Shown here in pieces: positions 16,702 to 25,724 of a stretch of 64,000 nt of DNA. The notes under the pieces were generated by a model. That model saw only the letters and a program-made list of their open reading frames with translations. It was not told the origin of the DNA and searched no databases. This DNA is from Pelagovum pacificum. GTDB lineage: Bacteria; Pseudomonadota; Alphaproteobacteria; Rhodobacterales; Rhodobacteraceae. Positions within the stretch are counted from its first letter, which is position 1, and each line of letters opens with the position of its first letter. The stretch lies in assembly GCF_016134045.1 (NCBI RefSeq), contig NZ_CP065915.1, positions 2,232,001 through 2,296,000 of the forward strand, given 5' to 3'. A program made the position numbers and the translations under genes.

Positions 16702-17075
16702 CCCCGATCGATCTCGAACTCCAGAAGCTCGAGAACCTGGCGAACCGGATGGATGCGGCCTTCCGCATCCCCGGCACCGGCATCCGGGTCGGCGCGGATT
16801 CGATCATCGGCCTCGTCCCAGGCATCGGGGACGGGCTAGCGCTCGCCCCGGCCGGCTGGATCATGTGGAAAGCCCGGGAGCTTGGCGCGCCGTCCCACCT
16901 GCTGACGCGGATGGGGGCCAACGTGGCGATCGACGCGGTTATCGGTTCGATACCGCTGATCGGTGACCTGTTCGACGTTGGCTGGAAAGCGAACCTGCGC
17001 AACGTGAAGCTTCTGCGCGAGCATATGGAGCGCAAAATGCAAACGGCCTCGCCCGTTATGGACGAGGCCGCTTGA
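16698..17075 (+). CDS. DUF4112 protein, second copy
   Basis: The 125-residue paralogue of the protein encoded at 16060-16461 shares IIGLVPGIGDGLALAPAGW, a hydrophobic segment, and GSIPLIGDLFDVGWKANLRNVKLL. The two copies keep the same positions of the paired GIGD/LIGD motifs, so they probably arose by duplication with pmp3 retained or inserted between them. It is translationally coupled to the Pmp3 gene. The final codons lie in an 8-bp hairpin (17044-17070) that could end the operon. Function unknown. Confidence 0.85.
   Translation: MTPIDLELQKLENLANRMDAAFRIPGTGIRVGADSIIGLVPGIGDGLALAPAGWIMWKARELGAPSHLLTRMGANVAIDAVIGSIPLIGDLFDVGWKANLRNVKLLREHMERKMQTASPVMDEAA
17044..17070 (+). terminator. Hairpin overlapping the end of the DUF4112 gene
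   Basis: CGGCCTCG (17044-17051) pairs perfectly with CGAGGCCG (17063-17070) across an 11-base loop, just before the TGA at 17073-17075 and the convergent ndk gene. There is no T-run. Confidence 0.35.
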
Positions 17076-17096
17076 CGACTAGATGAGTGGGTCGGT

Positions 17097-17519
17097 TCAG
17101 CCGACCAGCTCGAGGCCGGAGAAGAAGTAGGCGATCTCTTCCTTGGCGGTGTCCGGAGCGTCGGAGCCGTGGACGGAGTTTTCACCGACGGATTCGGCGA
17201 ACTCGGCGCGGATCGTGCCTTCTTTCGCATCGGCGGGGTTCGTGGCGCCCATGACTTCGCGGTTCTTCGCGATGGCGCCTTCACCTTCCAGAACCTGCAC
17301 GACGACCGGGCCGGACGCCATGAATTCGGTCAGCTCACCGAAGAACGGACGTTCCTTATGGACGGCGTAGAATTCGCCAGCCTGAGCGACGGTCAGAAGA
17401 ATGCGCTTCTGCGCGACGATGCGCAGGCCGGCATCCTCGAACTTGGCGTTGATCTTGCCGGTGAGGTTCCGCTTCGTGGCGTCGGGTTTGATGATCGAGA
17501 GGGTGCGTTCGATGGACAT
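17097..17519 (-). CDS. ndk: Nucleoside diphosphate kinase
   Basis: The 140-residue cytoplasmic enzyme transfers phosphate from ATP to nucleoside diphosphates through a phospho-histidine. The active-site His is residue 117 in NSVHGSD. The start [14 protein letters not shown] and the GATNPADA motif are standard for bacterial Ndk, and the length is exact for the family. I chose the ATG at 17519 because the upstream frame adds sequence not seen in the family. It is monocistronic and convergent with the DUF4112 operon. Confidence 0.97.
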   Translation of the reverse strand: MSIERTLSIIKPDATKRNLTGKINAKFEDAGLRIVAQKRILLTVAQAGEFYAVHKERPFFGELTEFMASGPVVVQVLEGEGAIAKNREVMGATNPADAKEGTIRAEFAESVGENSVHGSDAPDTAKEEIAYFFSGLELVG

Positions 17520-17585
17520 GTCGGTATTGCCTTTTTCGGGGGGCATTGAGCCCGTTGAAAACCGCGGCCCGACTAGCATGGGGTC

Positions 17586-17614
17586 CGGGGGCTGAAAACC
17601 CTCAAACGCCCCCG
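17586..17614 (-). terminator. Hairpin after the DUF6636 gene
   Basis: CGGGGGC (17586-17592) pairs with GCCCCCG (17608-17614), starting 13 bp beyond the minus-strand stop at 17628. No T-run follows. Confidence 0.4.
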
Positions 17615-17627
17615 TCCCCTTGCCGGA

Positions 17628-18032
17628 TCAGAACACCCGCTGCTGGGCCCGCGCCACCGTGAATCCGTGGCCGAGCGAGTTCACGCAGCTCATCCCCGTC
17701 GTCTCCGAGTAACAGGTGATCGCGCCGAGCGTGACCGTCTGACCGTAGGGCAGCACCGGGGATCCGCCCATGTTCACCGTATCGCCCGCGCAGAGCACGT
17801 AGCCACTGCTGGCGGAGGTGACCTCGAACGAGCTTCCCCATTCCAGGTCGCAGTCGGCGGGGCGCGTACGGTAGGTCGGCGACAGCTCGAAGATGTCGCA
17901 ACGGGCGCTGTTGTAGCCGCCCCCGGTCATCGCGCAGACGATGTTGCCGGAGGGAGCGCGGAAATAGTAGACGTCCTGGGCGATTGCGGGACGTGCCAGA
18001 AGAAGAAGCGGAACGAGTAACAGAAGGCGCAT
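17628..18032 (-). CDS. Secreted DUF6636-type protein
   Basis: A 134-residue protein with a clear signal peptide (hydrophobic MRLLLLVPLLLLARP, cleavage after AIA). The mature part starts with FRAPSGNIVCAM and contains six cysteines, a pattern of the DUF6636 family, which probably forms disulfides in the periplasm. Function is unknown. It is divergent from the ABC-F gene. Confidence 0.75.
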   Translation of the reverse strand: MRLLLLVPLLLLARPAIAQDVYYFRAPSGNIVCAMTGGGYNSARCDIFELSPTYRTRPADCDLEWGSSFEVTSASSGYVLCAGDTVNMGGSPVLPYGQTVTLGAITCYSETTGMSCVNSLGHGFTVARAQQRVF

Positions 18033-18122
18033 TGGCCGGATCCGATCAATTCATGAAATGCGAAAGACTACGACCGCCGCCGCGCCATTGACAAGTTGCA
18101 TGTGCGGCCCCATCCCCTGCCC

Positions 18123-19967
18123 ATGCTGCGCATTCAGGACATAAGCTACTCCGTCGAGGGGCGACCGCTGATCGAGCACGCCTCGGCCACCATTCCGACC
18201 GGTCACAAAGTTGGCGTCGTCGGGCGAAACGGCACGGGCAAGACGACGCTCTTCCGGCTGATCCGGGGCGAGCTCACGCTCGAAACCGGCGAAATCGTGA
18301 TGCCCAAGGGCGCGCGGATCGGCGGTGTCAGCCAGGAGGTGCCGGGCAACGAGGTGTCCCTGATCGACACCGTGCTCGCGGCCGATACCGAGCGTGCCGC
18401 GCTGATGGCGGAAGAGACCGACGATCCGACGCGGATCGCCGAGATCCAGACCCGCCTCGCCGATATCGACGCCTGGTCGGCGGAGGCCCGGGCCTCCACC
18501 ATCCTCAAGGGCCTCGGCTTCGACGATGCCGAACAGCTGATGCCCTGCTCCGCCTTCTCGGGCGGGTGGCGGATGCGTGTCGCACTGGCCGCGGTGCTGT
18601 TCAGCCAACCCGACCTGCTGCTGCTCGACGAGCCGACCAACTACCTCGACCTCGAGGGGGCGCTGTGGCTGGAGAACTACCTCGCCCGCTATCCGCACAC
18701 CGTTCTGATCGTGTCCCACGACCGGGGCCTGCTGAACCGCGCGGTCGGCGGCATCCTCCACCTCGAGGACCGCAAGCTGACCTTCTACGCCACACCTTAC
18801 GACAAGTTCGCCGAAGTGCGCGCGGCGCGCATCGCGGCGGCGGAGTCGGAGAACGCGAAGGCCAAGGCGCGGATCGCCCACCTTCAGAGCTTCGTCGACC
18901 GCTTCCGCGCGAAGGCGAGCAAGGCGGTGCAGGCGCAGTCGCGACTGAAGATGATCGAGCGGATCAAGCTGATCTCCACCCCGCAGGAGGCCGCGCTCCG
19001 CGCCTTTTCCTTCCCCGAGCCGGAAGAGCTGAGCCCGCCGATCATCACGATGGAGGGTGCCTCTGTCGGGTATGACGGCAAGGCGATCCTGTCGAAGCTG
19101 GACCTCAGGATCGACCAGGACGACCGGATCGCGCTGCTCGGCAAGAACGGTGAGGGCAAGTCGACCCTGTCGAAGCTTCTGTCGGACCGGCTGGAGGCGA
19201 TGTCGGGCAAGCTGCATCGGACGGCGAAGCTGCGGATCGGCTATTTCGCGCAGCACCAGCTGGACGAGCTGTTTCCCGACGAGACACCCATCGACCACGT
19301 CCGCCGGCTGCGCCCGGACGAAAACCCGGCGCGGCACCGTGCGCGGCTGTCGGGGTTCGGGCTGAACGCCAACCAGGCGGAGCTGACGGTCAGCCGCCTG
19401 TCGGGCGGCCAGAAGGCGCGTCTGGCGCTGATGCTCGCCACCATCGACGCGCCGCATCTGCTGATCCTCGACGAACCGACCAACCACCTCGACATCGAGA
19501 GCCGCGAGGCGCTCGTCGAGGCGCTGACCGCCTATTCCGGCGCGGTCGTGCTGGTGAGCCACGACATGCACCTGCTGTCGATGGTCGCCGACCGGCTTTG
19601 GCTGGTGAAGGGCGGCCGGGTCACGCCGTTCGAGCAGGACCTCGAAGCCTATCGCCGTCTGCTGCTTGCGACCGACTCTCCCAAGGCCAACAAGCCCGAG
19701 AAGCCGAAGGCGGCGCGGCCGTCCCGCGACCAGGTCCTCGCGCTGCGCGCCGAGGCGCGCAAATGCGAGGAAAGGGTCACCAAGCTGAACGACATGCGCG
19801 ACAAGCTGGCCAAGAAGCTCGCCGATCCGGAGCTGTACGAGGATACGCGGATCAACGAGCTCGAGACCTGGAACCGCAAGTATGCCGAGGTGATGCAGGG
19901 GCTTGAGCGGGCCGAGGCCCTCTGGATGGCCGCGCTCGAGAAGCTCGAGACGGCCGAGGCGGCGTGA
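18123..19967 (+). CDS. ABC-F family ATPase
   Basis: A 614-residue soluble protein with two ABC ATPase domains and no membrane segment. Domain 1 has GRNGTGKTT, FSGGWRMR and LLDEPTNYLD; domain 2 has GKNGEGKST, LSGGQKAR and LILDEPTNHLD. The charged linker between them (about residues 235-300) and a basic, helical C-terminal tail (from about 520, PSRDQVLALRAEARKCEE) fit the YheS/Uup branch. ABC-F proteins act on the ribosome or its assembly. The ATG at 18123 places the first beta strand correctly; a GTG nine codons upstream is less likely. marC follows 16 bp downstream. Confidence 0.92.
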   Translation: MLRIQDISYSVEGRPLIEHASATIPTGHKVGVVGRNGTGKTTLFRLIRGELTLETGEIVMPKGARIGGVSQEVPGNEVSLIDTVLAADTERAALMAEETDDPTRIAEIQTRLADIDAWSAEARASTILKGLGFDDAEQLMPCSAFSGGWRMRVALAAVLFSQPDLLLLDEPTNYLDLEGALWLENYLARYPHTVLIVSHDRGLLNRAVGGILHLEDRKLTFYATPYDKFAEVRAARIAAAESENAKAKARIAHLQSFVDRFRAKASKAVQAQSRLKMIERIKLISTPQEAALRAFSFPEPEELSPPIITMEGASVGYDGKAILSKLDLRIDQDDRIALLGKNGEGKSTLSKLLSDRLEAMSGKLHRTAKLRIGYFAQHQLDELFPDETPIDHVRRLRPDENPARHRARLSGFGLNANQAELTVSRLSGGQKARLALMLATIDAPHLLILDEPTNHLDIESREALVEALTAYSGAVVLVSHDMHLLSMVADRLWLVKGGRVTPFEQDLEAYRRLLLATDSPKANKPEKPKAARPSRDQVLALRAEARKCEERVTKLNDMRDKLAKKLADPELYEDTRINELETWNRKYAEVMQGLERAEALWMAALEKLETAEAA

Positions 19968-19983
19968 CCCTGGGGCCGGCTTG

Positions 19984-20601
19984 ATGGAAGCGGCGGCGCT
20001 CATCTCCGCCTTCACGACCTTGTTCGTGATCATCGACCCGATCGGGCTGACGCCCCTGTTCGTCGCGCTGACCCAAGGGATGAGCGACCGCAAGCGGCGG
20101 TCGATCGGGCTGCGCGCGGCGTTGATCGCCTTCGGCATCCTGCTGGCCTTCGCCTTTGGTGGCGAAGCGCTGCTTGAGTTCGTCGGCATCTCCATGCCCG
20201 CCTTCCGGATTGCGGGCGGCGTGCTGCTGTTCCTGACCGCGCTCGACATGCTGTTCGAGAGGCGCCAGTCGCGGCGCGAGGATACGGCGGAAGAGGACGA
20301 GTCCGACGATCCGTCCGTCTTTCCGCTCGCCATTCCGCTGCTCGCCGGACCTGGAGCGATCGCGACGATCATCCTGCTGACGGGCCGTGCCGAGGGGCCC
20401 GGGGACTTTGCCGCCGTGATCGGGGTGATGGTCGCCGTGCTGTCGATCGCCTACCTGCTGTTTCTCGCCGCCGGCCCGATCGAGCGGGTGCTCGGCAAGA
20501 CCGGCGTCAACGTCGTGACGCGCTTGCTCGGCATGTTGTTGGCGGCGCTGTCGGTGCAGTTCATCCTCGACGGCATGCGGACGTTCGGCCTCGCCCTCTG
20601 A
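19984..20601 (+). CDS. MarC-family integral membrane protein
   Basis: A 205-residue protein with six predicted membrane segments. The first carries FVIIDPIGLTPLFVALT and the fourth the PLAIPLLAGPGAIATII signature, both characteristic of MarC/UPF0056. Despite the name, MarC has no proven role in drug resistance; a transport function is inferred. The ATG at 19984 starts directly before the first membrane segment. The cytoplasmic loop between segments 3 and 4 is acidic (EDTAEEDESDD). It lies between the ABC-F and aspartic-protease genes on the same strand. Confidence 0.9.
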   Translation: MEAAALISAFTTLFVIIDPIGLTPLFVALTQGMSDRKRRSIGLRAALIAFGILLAFAFGGEALLEFVGISMPAFRIAGGVLLFLTALDMLFERRQSRREDTAEEDESDDPSVFPLAIPLLAGPGAIATIILLTGRAEGPGDFAAVIGVMVAVLSIAYLLFLAAGPIERVLGKTGVNVVTRLLGMLLAALSVQFILDGMRTFGLAL

Positions 20602-20655
20602 CGGTTCCGGGATCGGGACTTGGCAATCGGTGCGCGCTATCCCCATATCGGGGGC

Positions 20656-21234
20656 ATGGACGGAGACGACATTGCCCGCATCGCCTACCTCTCCCTTCTG
20701 GGGGCCGCCATCGGCGGATGGTTCCTCATGCAGAACCGGGGACAGCTCGGAAAGATGGCGCAGCAGGCAGCGGTCTGGGCGCTGATCTTCGTCGGCGTGG
20801 TCGCCGCGGTCGGCCTCTGGAGCGATATCCGCGACGATGTCATGCCCCGGCAGAGCGTCATCTCCGAGAACGTGATCGAGATCCCCCGCGGACCGGACGG
20901 ACATTACTCGATCCGGGCCGAGGTGAACGGTGTGCCGCTCGACTTCGTGGTCGACACGGGGGCGAGCCAGATCGTGCTGAGCCGTCAGGACGCCGAGCGC
21001 GTCGGCATCGACCCCGACGGGCTGGTCTACTCCGGCTCCGCCCAGACGGCGAACGGGATCGTCGGCACGGCGCCGGTGTCGCTCGACCGGCTCGCCGTGG
21101 GTCCGATCGAGGACCGCAACGTGCGCGCCTACGTCAACGAGGGCGAGCTGTTCGGGTCTCTGCTGGGGATGGGTTACCTCAACCGGTTCGAGCGTATCGA
21201 GATCGAGGGTGACCGGCTGATCCTCACCCGCTGA
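20656..21234 (+). CDS. Membrane-anchored retropepsin-like aspartic protease (TIGR02281)
   Basis: The 192-residue protein has two N-terminal hydrophobic segments (about residues 8-22 and 36-52), then a retropepsin-like domain with the active-site motif VVDTGASQIVLS and a closing SLLGMGYLNRFERIEI. This is the layout of the TIGR02281 clan AA protease family common in alphaproteobacteria; the protease domain should face the periplasm. I chose the ATG at 20656 over the upstream TTG at 20620. A dispersed hairpin repeat separates its end from the convergent holC gene. Confidence 0.85.
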   Translation: MDGDDIARIAYLSLLGAAIGGWFLMQNRGQLGKMAQQAAVWALIFVGVVAAVGLWSDIRDDVMPRQSVISENVIEIPRGPDGHYSIRAEVNGVPLDFVVDTGASQIVLSRQDAERVGIDPDGLVYSGSAQTANGIVGTAPVSLDRLAVGPIEDRNVRAYVNEGELFGSLLGMGYLNRFERIEIEGDRLILTR

Positions 21235-21304
21235 TCCGCCGCCTCTGTTTTGGTGGAGCACCTGCGGTGCGCTCTGGAAGCCCTCCCTCCGGTCGGGCGG
21301 GATC

Positions 21305-21374
21305 AGGGGGCTGTCTGCCCCCTCTGGGCCTGCGGCCCATTCACCCCCGAGAATATTTGACGCCCGAAGAAGGC
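21305..21374. repeat. Dispersed double-hairpin repeat, copy 2
   Basis: Near-identical to copy 1 at 174-243: AGGGGGC-TGTCT-GCCCCCT, then TGGGCC-TGC-GGCCCA, then the CACCCCCGAGAATATTTG and CCCGAAGAAGG tail. It lies between the convergent ends of the aspartic protease gene and holC. Confidence 0.75.
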
Positions 21375-21425
21375 CGGGCGAGGCGCGTCATGTGTCCCGA
21401 AGACGCCAAATGCGCCGGCGGCGCG

Positions 21426-21896
21426 TCACGCCCCGCGTTCGGCCTTCTTTTCCCAGCGTCCCGAATCCTGGCTCCAGTATTGCGCGGCGCAACCGGCCTC
21501 GACGAGGCGGGACCACTGGCCCCGCGCGATCTGAAGGGCCGCTTCGTCGGCACCGTCGAACAGGATGCAGACCCGCTCCAGCGCCTTGACCTCGGCGTCG
21601 CCGACCTCGGCCCCGCCGATACTGAGGACGCACTGCGCGCCGTTCGGCGCCGGCCCGGCACCCGGCGTGCGAAGAAGCACCGGCTGATCGGCGTCGTGCG
21701 GACCGCCGGCGCGGCCGTGCGGCAGGAAGCTTTCCTCCGGTTGCAGCCAAAGCTGCGCGTCGAGCCGGTCGAGCTGCGCGGCATCCTCGCCGCGTACCTC
21801 GCAGCGCCAGCCGGTGGCGAGACACTTCTCCAGCAGGGTCGCCAGAGTCCGCTCAACCGGGTCGCGGGTCAGGTGGTAGAAGAAGGCCGCTCCCAT
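21426..21896 (-). CDS. holC: DNA polymerase III chi subunit
   Basis: A 156-residue protein matching HolC: N-terminal FFYHLTRDPVERTLATLLEKCL, then GWRCEVRGED, LWLQPEESFLPHG and a late RVCILFDGADE. Chi links the clamp-loader complex to single-strand binding protein at the replication fork. The ATG at 21896 overlaps the pepA stop by one base (TGATG); the pepA-holC order with coupling is conserved in proteobacteria. The frame upstream of this ATG is antisense sequence within pepA. Confidence 0.9.
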   Translation of the reverse strand: MGAAFFYHLTRDPVERTLATLLEKCLATGWRCEVRGEDAAQLDRLDAQLWLQPEESFLPHGRAGGPHDADQPVLLRTPGAGPAPNGAQCVLSIGGAEVGDAEVKALERVCILFDGADEAALQIARGQWSRLVEAGCAAQYWSQDSGRWEKKAERGA

Positions 21897-23362
21897 CAGC
21901 CCTCGTACCGGTCCCGCACGAGGCGGTTCAGCGCCATGACGCCCCAGCCCGACGGGCCGTTCGGCGCGAGGTCGGAGGAGCCCTCGCCCATCGTCACACC
22001 GGCGATGTCGAGGTGGATCCACGGCGTCTCGTCCTTGACGAAGCGCTTCAGGAACTGGGCGGCGGTGATGGAGCCGGCGGGACGGCCGCCGACGTTCTTC
22101 ATGTCCGCCAGCCGGCTTTTCAGCAGGGCGTCATAGGCCGGGCCCAGCGGCATCCGCCACGCGCCCTCGCCCTCCGCCGTGGCGGCGGTGAGGAAGGCGT
22201 TGGCAAGCGGGTCGTCGTTGGAGAAGACACCGGCCATCTCGTGGCCGAGCGCGATGACCATCGCGCCGGTGAGCGTGGCGAGGTCGATTATTCCGGAGGG
22301 TTTGAATCGCTCCTGCGCGTACCAGAGCACGTCGGCGAGGACGAGCCGCCCCTCGGCGTCGGTGTTGATGACCTCGATCGTGTCGCCCTTCATCGAGCGG
22401 ACGATGTCGCCGGGGCGCATCGCGTTGCCCGAGGGCATGTTCTCGACCAGCCCGACGAGGCCCACGACGTTGGCCTTCGCCTTGCGCAGCGCCAGCGTGC
22501 GCATCACGCCGGAGACGACGCCGGCGCCGCCCATATCCATCGTCATCGCTTCCATGCCGGCGGCAGGCTTGATCGAGATGCCGCCGGTGTCGAAGACCAC
22601 GCCCTTGCCGCAGAGCGCGAGGGGGGCTTCGTCGCCGCCGCCGTTCCATTCCATCACGACCACCTTCGAGGGGCTGTCCGACCCCTGCCCCACGGCCAGC
22701 AGCGCGCCCATGCCGAGCTCTTTCAGCTGGTCTTCCTCGAGGATCTCGACCGACAGGCCGAGTTCCTGCATCGCGGCGAGGCGGGCGGCGAAGTCGGAGG
22801 TGGTGAGCACGTTCGAGGGCTCGTTGATGAGGTCGCGGGTAAAGAAAACACCCTCGGCCAGCGCCGCCATGTCGGCGGAGACGCGGGCGAGCCCCTCGGG
22901 GTCGGCGCACATCATGGTGATCTCGGCCCGCGCCTCGGCGGGACGGGTCAGGTGGGCGTCGAAATCGTAGCCGCGCAGGACGAGACCGAAGGCCAGTTCG
23001 CTCGCCGCGCGGTGATTGCCGGCGAGCACGAGGAGCGGCGCCGCCCCACGGGCGGCCGCGAGCGCACCGCCGGCCTTGCGGGCCTCGGCGGGCGTGGCTT
23101 TCCTCGACAGCTTCACGAGGTGGATCGCTTCGGCGGCGATGGCCACCGGGAAGGCAAGTTCCATCGCCTCGCCGACCTTCAGCTTGGTGAAACGCTCGCT
23201 CTCCGCCGCGCGGGCGAGCGCCTTGCGGGTCAGCGAGTTCAGCTTGCGCCCGGAGGCGTCGAGCTTGCCGGTTTCGTCGACGATCACCGCGATCCGTCCC
23301 TCCCACCCGGCGAGGCCGTCGTGATCGGTTTCTGTGAAGCGGATTGCGGCGGGGGCTGGCAT
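21896..23362 (-). CDS. pepA: Leucyl aminopeptidase
   Basis: A 488-residue M17 aminopeptidase that removes N-terminal residues from peptides. The C-terminal catalytic domain shows the metal-binding motifs GKGVVFDTGGISIKP, MDMGGAG and NTDAEGRLVLAD, with the catalytic Arg in the last. The N-terminal macro-like domain spans about residues 1-165. I chose the ATG at 23362 (MPAPAAIRF). The gene is coupled to holC downstream and divergent from lptF, whose GTG start lies 134 bp away. Confidence 0.93.
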   Translation of the reverse strand: MPAPAAIRFTETDHDGLAGWEGRIAVIVDETGKLDASGRKLNSLTRKALARAAESERFTKLKVGEAMELAFPVAIAAEAIHLVKLSRKATPAEARKAGGALAAARGAAPLLVLAGNHRAASELAFGLVLRGYDFDAHLTRPAEARAEITMMCADPEGLARVSADMAALAEGVFFTRDLINEPSNVLTTSDFAARLAAMQELGLSVEILEEDQLKELGMGALLAVGQGSDSPSKVVVMEWNGGGDEAPLALCGKGVVFDTGGISIKPAAGMEAMTMDMGGAGVVSGVMRTLALRKAKANVVGLVGLVENMPSGNAMRPGDIVRSMKGDTIEVINTDAEGRLVLADVLWYAQERFKPSGIIDLATLTGAMVIALGHEMAGVFSNDDPLANAFLTAATAEGEGAWRMPLGPAYDALLKSRLADMKNVGGRPAGSITAAQFLKRFVKDETPWIHLDIAGVTMGEGSSDLAPNGPSGWGVMALNRLVRDRYEG

Positions 23363-23495
23363 GAACGTCTCTCCGGAAAGGTCAGGTCGGGTCTGGGCGA
23401 TAGCTAGCGCGTCCCGGGCGGGAATGACCAGATATGAGTTCAATCCGGCCGCCCGATCGGCTAGCACTCTCCCACTCGAAGGGCGTGGAGACAAA

Positions 23496-24626
23496 GTGGG
23501 CCGGTTCGACCGATACTTCCTGAGCCAGCTTCTGACGCTGTTCGGTTTCTTCAGTCTCGTGCTGATCCTGCTCTACTGGGTCAACCGGGCCGTCGGCCTG
23601 TTCGATCAGCTGATCGGCGACGGGCAGTCGGCGCTCGTGTTCCTCGAGTTCAGCGCGCTGGCGCTGCCCGGCATCATCCGCATCGTCGTTCCGCTCGCCG
23701 CCTTCGTGGCCGCGCTTTACGTGACCAACCGGCTGATCTCCGAGAGCGAGATCGTCGTGCTGCAGGCGACGGGCTGTTCGCCGCGACGGCTGGCGCGGCC
23801 GGTCTGGCTGTTCGGGCTGATCGTCGGGTTGATCACCGCGGCCCTCGTCCACGCGCTCGCCCCTGCCGCCGCGCGGGTGCTGGACGACCGGGAAGAGGAG
23901 ATCGCCAACAACGTCACGGCGCAGTTCCTGACGCCCGGCGAATTCCTGACGCCGGCCACCGGGGTCACCGTCTACGTGCGCAACATCACGGAGGAAGGCG
24001 TGCTGGAGGACATGTTCCTCGCGGACACGCGCGACGACGACAGCCACGTGATCTACACCGCATCGAACGCCTACCTCGTGCGCTCCGACAGGGGGCCGCA
24101 GCTGGTGATGGTGACCGGCATGGCGCAGACGCTGCGGGTTGCGGACCTGCGGCTCTACACCACGCGGTTCCAGGATTTCACCTACGACATCGGGCGGCTG
24201 ATGGTGACCGAGACCGGCGGGCGGATCCCCTCGCGACAGGTGTCGACGCACGACCTCTGGCAGGCCTCTGCCGATCTGCAGGAGCGGACGAACCGCAGCG
24301 TCGTGTCGCTGCGGGCCGAAGTGCACGACCGCATCAACAAGACCATCGTCGGGGTCGCGGCGGCGCTGCTCGGCTTCGCGCCGCTGATGCTGGGCCGGTT
24401 CAGCCGGTTCGGCGCCTGGAAGCAGATCGTGGGCGCGGTGCTGCTGGTGGTCGTCGTGAACTCGCTGGAAAGCTGGGGCTCGACCATCGCCGACACGGCG
24501 CCCGAGCGGTGGCCGCTGATCTACGTCTCCGGCCTGACCGGGCTGGCGATCCCGATCCTGCTGCTGTTCGTCGCCGCGCCGCCGCGGTTCAGGTCGGACC
24601 GACGGGCGCAGGGGTTGCCAGCATGA
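23496..24626 (+). CDS. lptF: LPS export permease LptF
   Basis: A 376-residue inner-membrane permease subunit of the LptB2FG ATP-driven lipopolysaccharide extractor. Three N-terminal membrane segments (the first from FLSQLLTLFGFF), a large periplasmic beta-jellyroll (about residues 130-265), and three C-terminal membrane segments match the LptF/LptG family. The start is a GTG at 23496 with GGAG 5 bp upstream; an ATG far upstream would add non-conserved sequence. Its stop overlaps lptG (ATGA). It is first in the operon lptF-lptG-lptD-surA-pdxA-rsmA. Confidence 0.92.
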   Translation: MGRFDRYFLSQLLTLFGFFSLVLILLYWVNRAVGLFDQLIGDGQSALVFLEFSALALPGIIRIVVPLAAFVAALYVTNRLISESEIVVLQATGCSPRRLARPVWLFGLIVGLITAALVHALAPAAARVLDDREEEIANNVTAQFLTPGEFLTPATGVTVYVRNITEEGVLEDMFLADTRDDDSHVIYTASNAYLVRSDRGPQLVMVTGMAQTLRVADLRLYTTRFQDFTYDIGRLMVTETGGRIPSRQVSTHDLWQASADLQERTNRSVVSLRAEVHDRINKTIVGVAAALLGFAPLMLGRFSRFGAWKQIVGAVLLVVVVNSLESWGSTIADTAPERWPLIYVSGLTGLAIPILLLFVAAPPRFRSDRRAQGLPA

Positions 24627-25723
24627 TCCTGCATCGTTACTTCGCCAAGCGCTACCTTGTCAGTTTCGCGCTCGTCTCTGCCATGTTCTTCGGGCTGCTC
24701 GGGGTGATGGACCTGTTCGAACAGGCCCGCGACGTGTCCGAGCAGGAGGGCGTCACCGGCGGCGACATCATCGCGCTGACGCTGCTGAACGCGCCGGCGA
24801 ACTTCTACGAGTTCCTGCCGCTCTTCGTCATCCTGTCGAGCGTAAACCTCTTCGTCGGCCTGGGACGATCATCCGAGATGGTGGTCACCCGCGCGTCGGG
24901 CCGCTCGGCGATCCGCGCGCTTGCCGCGCCGGTGGCGGTCGTGACGATCATCGGGCTGATCGCGATCACCGTACTGAACCCGCTCGTCGCGGCCACCACG
25001 CGCGAAACGGAAGACCGCGTGACCCGGATCGAGGATCGGGGCGCGAGCGTGCTGTCGGTCGATGCAGGCGGTCTGTGGCTGCGGCAGGGGGGCCCGGAGG
25101 GGCAGTCGGTGATCCGTGCCGGGCGGGCCAATCTCGACGGGACCGAGCTGTCGGGCGTCTCCTTCATCCTGTTCAGCCCCGAAGGTCTGCCGCTGCGTCG
25201 GGTCGATGCCCGCCGCGCCAAGCTTGCCGATGGGCGCTGGACGCTGACGGATGCGAAGGAATGGCCGCTCGGTGATGCGTCCGTGCCTGAGGCCGAGGCG
25301 ACCGAGCACGATACGTTCTACATCGCTTCGAACCTTACGGCGGCGCAGATCCGCGACAGTTTCGGCGCGCCGTCCTCGATTCCCATCTGGGAGCTGCCGC
25401 GCTTCATCGACCGGCTGGAGGCCGCGGGCTTCTCCGCCGTGCGCCACCAGGTCTGGCTGCAGTCGGAGCTGGCCAAACCGCTGTTCCTGATCGCGATGAT
25501 GCTGATCGGCGCAGCGTTCACCCTGCGGCATCAGCGCGGGCGGCGGATCGGGCTCATGGTGCTTCTGTCGATCTGCCTGAGCTTCGGGCTCTATTTCATT
25601 CGGAATTTCGCGATCGTGCTTGGCGAGAACGGGCAGATCCCCGTCGCGCTGGCTGCCTGGGCACCGCCACTTGCGGGCGTGGCGCTCTCCCTCGCGATGC
25701 TGCTACATCAGGAAGATGGCTGA
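24623..25723 (+). CDS. lptG: LPS export permease LptG
   Basis: A 366-residue paralogue of LptF with the same layout: membrane segments near residues 10-30, 60-90 and 100-120, a periplasmic jellyroll, and three C-terminal membrane segments including LFLIAMMLIGAAFTLRH. The MILHRYFAKRYL opening is typical of LptG. It begins inside the lptF stop (ATGA overlap) and ends within a few bases of the lptD start. It extracts LPS from the inner membrane together with LptF and LptB; LptB is not in the window. Confidence 0.92.
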   Translation: MILHRYFAKRYLVSFALVSAMFFGLLGVMDLFEQARDVSEQEGVTGGDIIALTLLNAPANFYEFLPLFVILSSVNLFVGLGRSSEMVVTRASGRSAIRALAAPVAVVTIIGLIAITVLNPLVAATTRETEDRVTRIEDRGASVLSVDAGGLWLRQGGPEGQSVIRAGRANLDGTELSGVSFILFSPEGLPLRRVDARRAKLADGRWTLTDAKEWPLGDASVPEAEATEHDTFYIASNLTAAQIRDSFGAPSSIPIWELPRFIDRLEAAGFSAVRHQVWLQSELAKPLFLIAMMLIGAAFTLRHQRGRRIGLMVLLSICLSFGLYFIRNFAIVLGENGQIPVALAAWAPPLAGVALSLAMLLHQEDG

Positions 25724-25724
25724 G

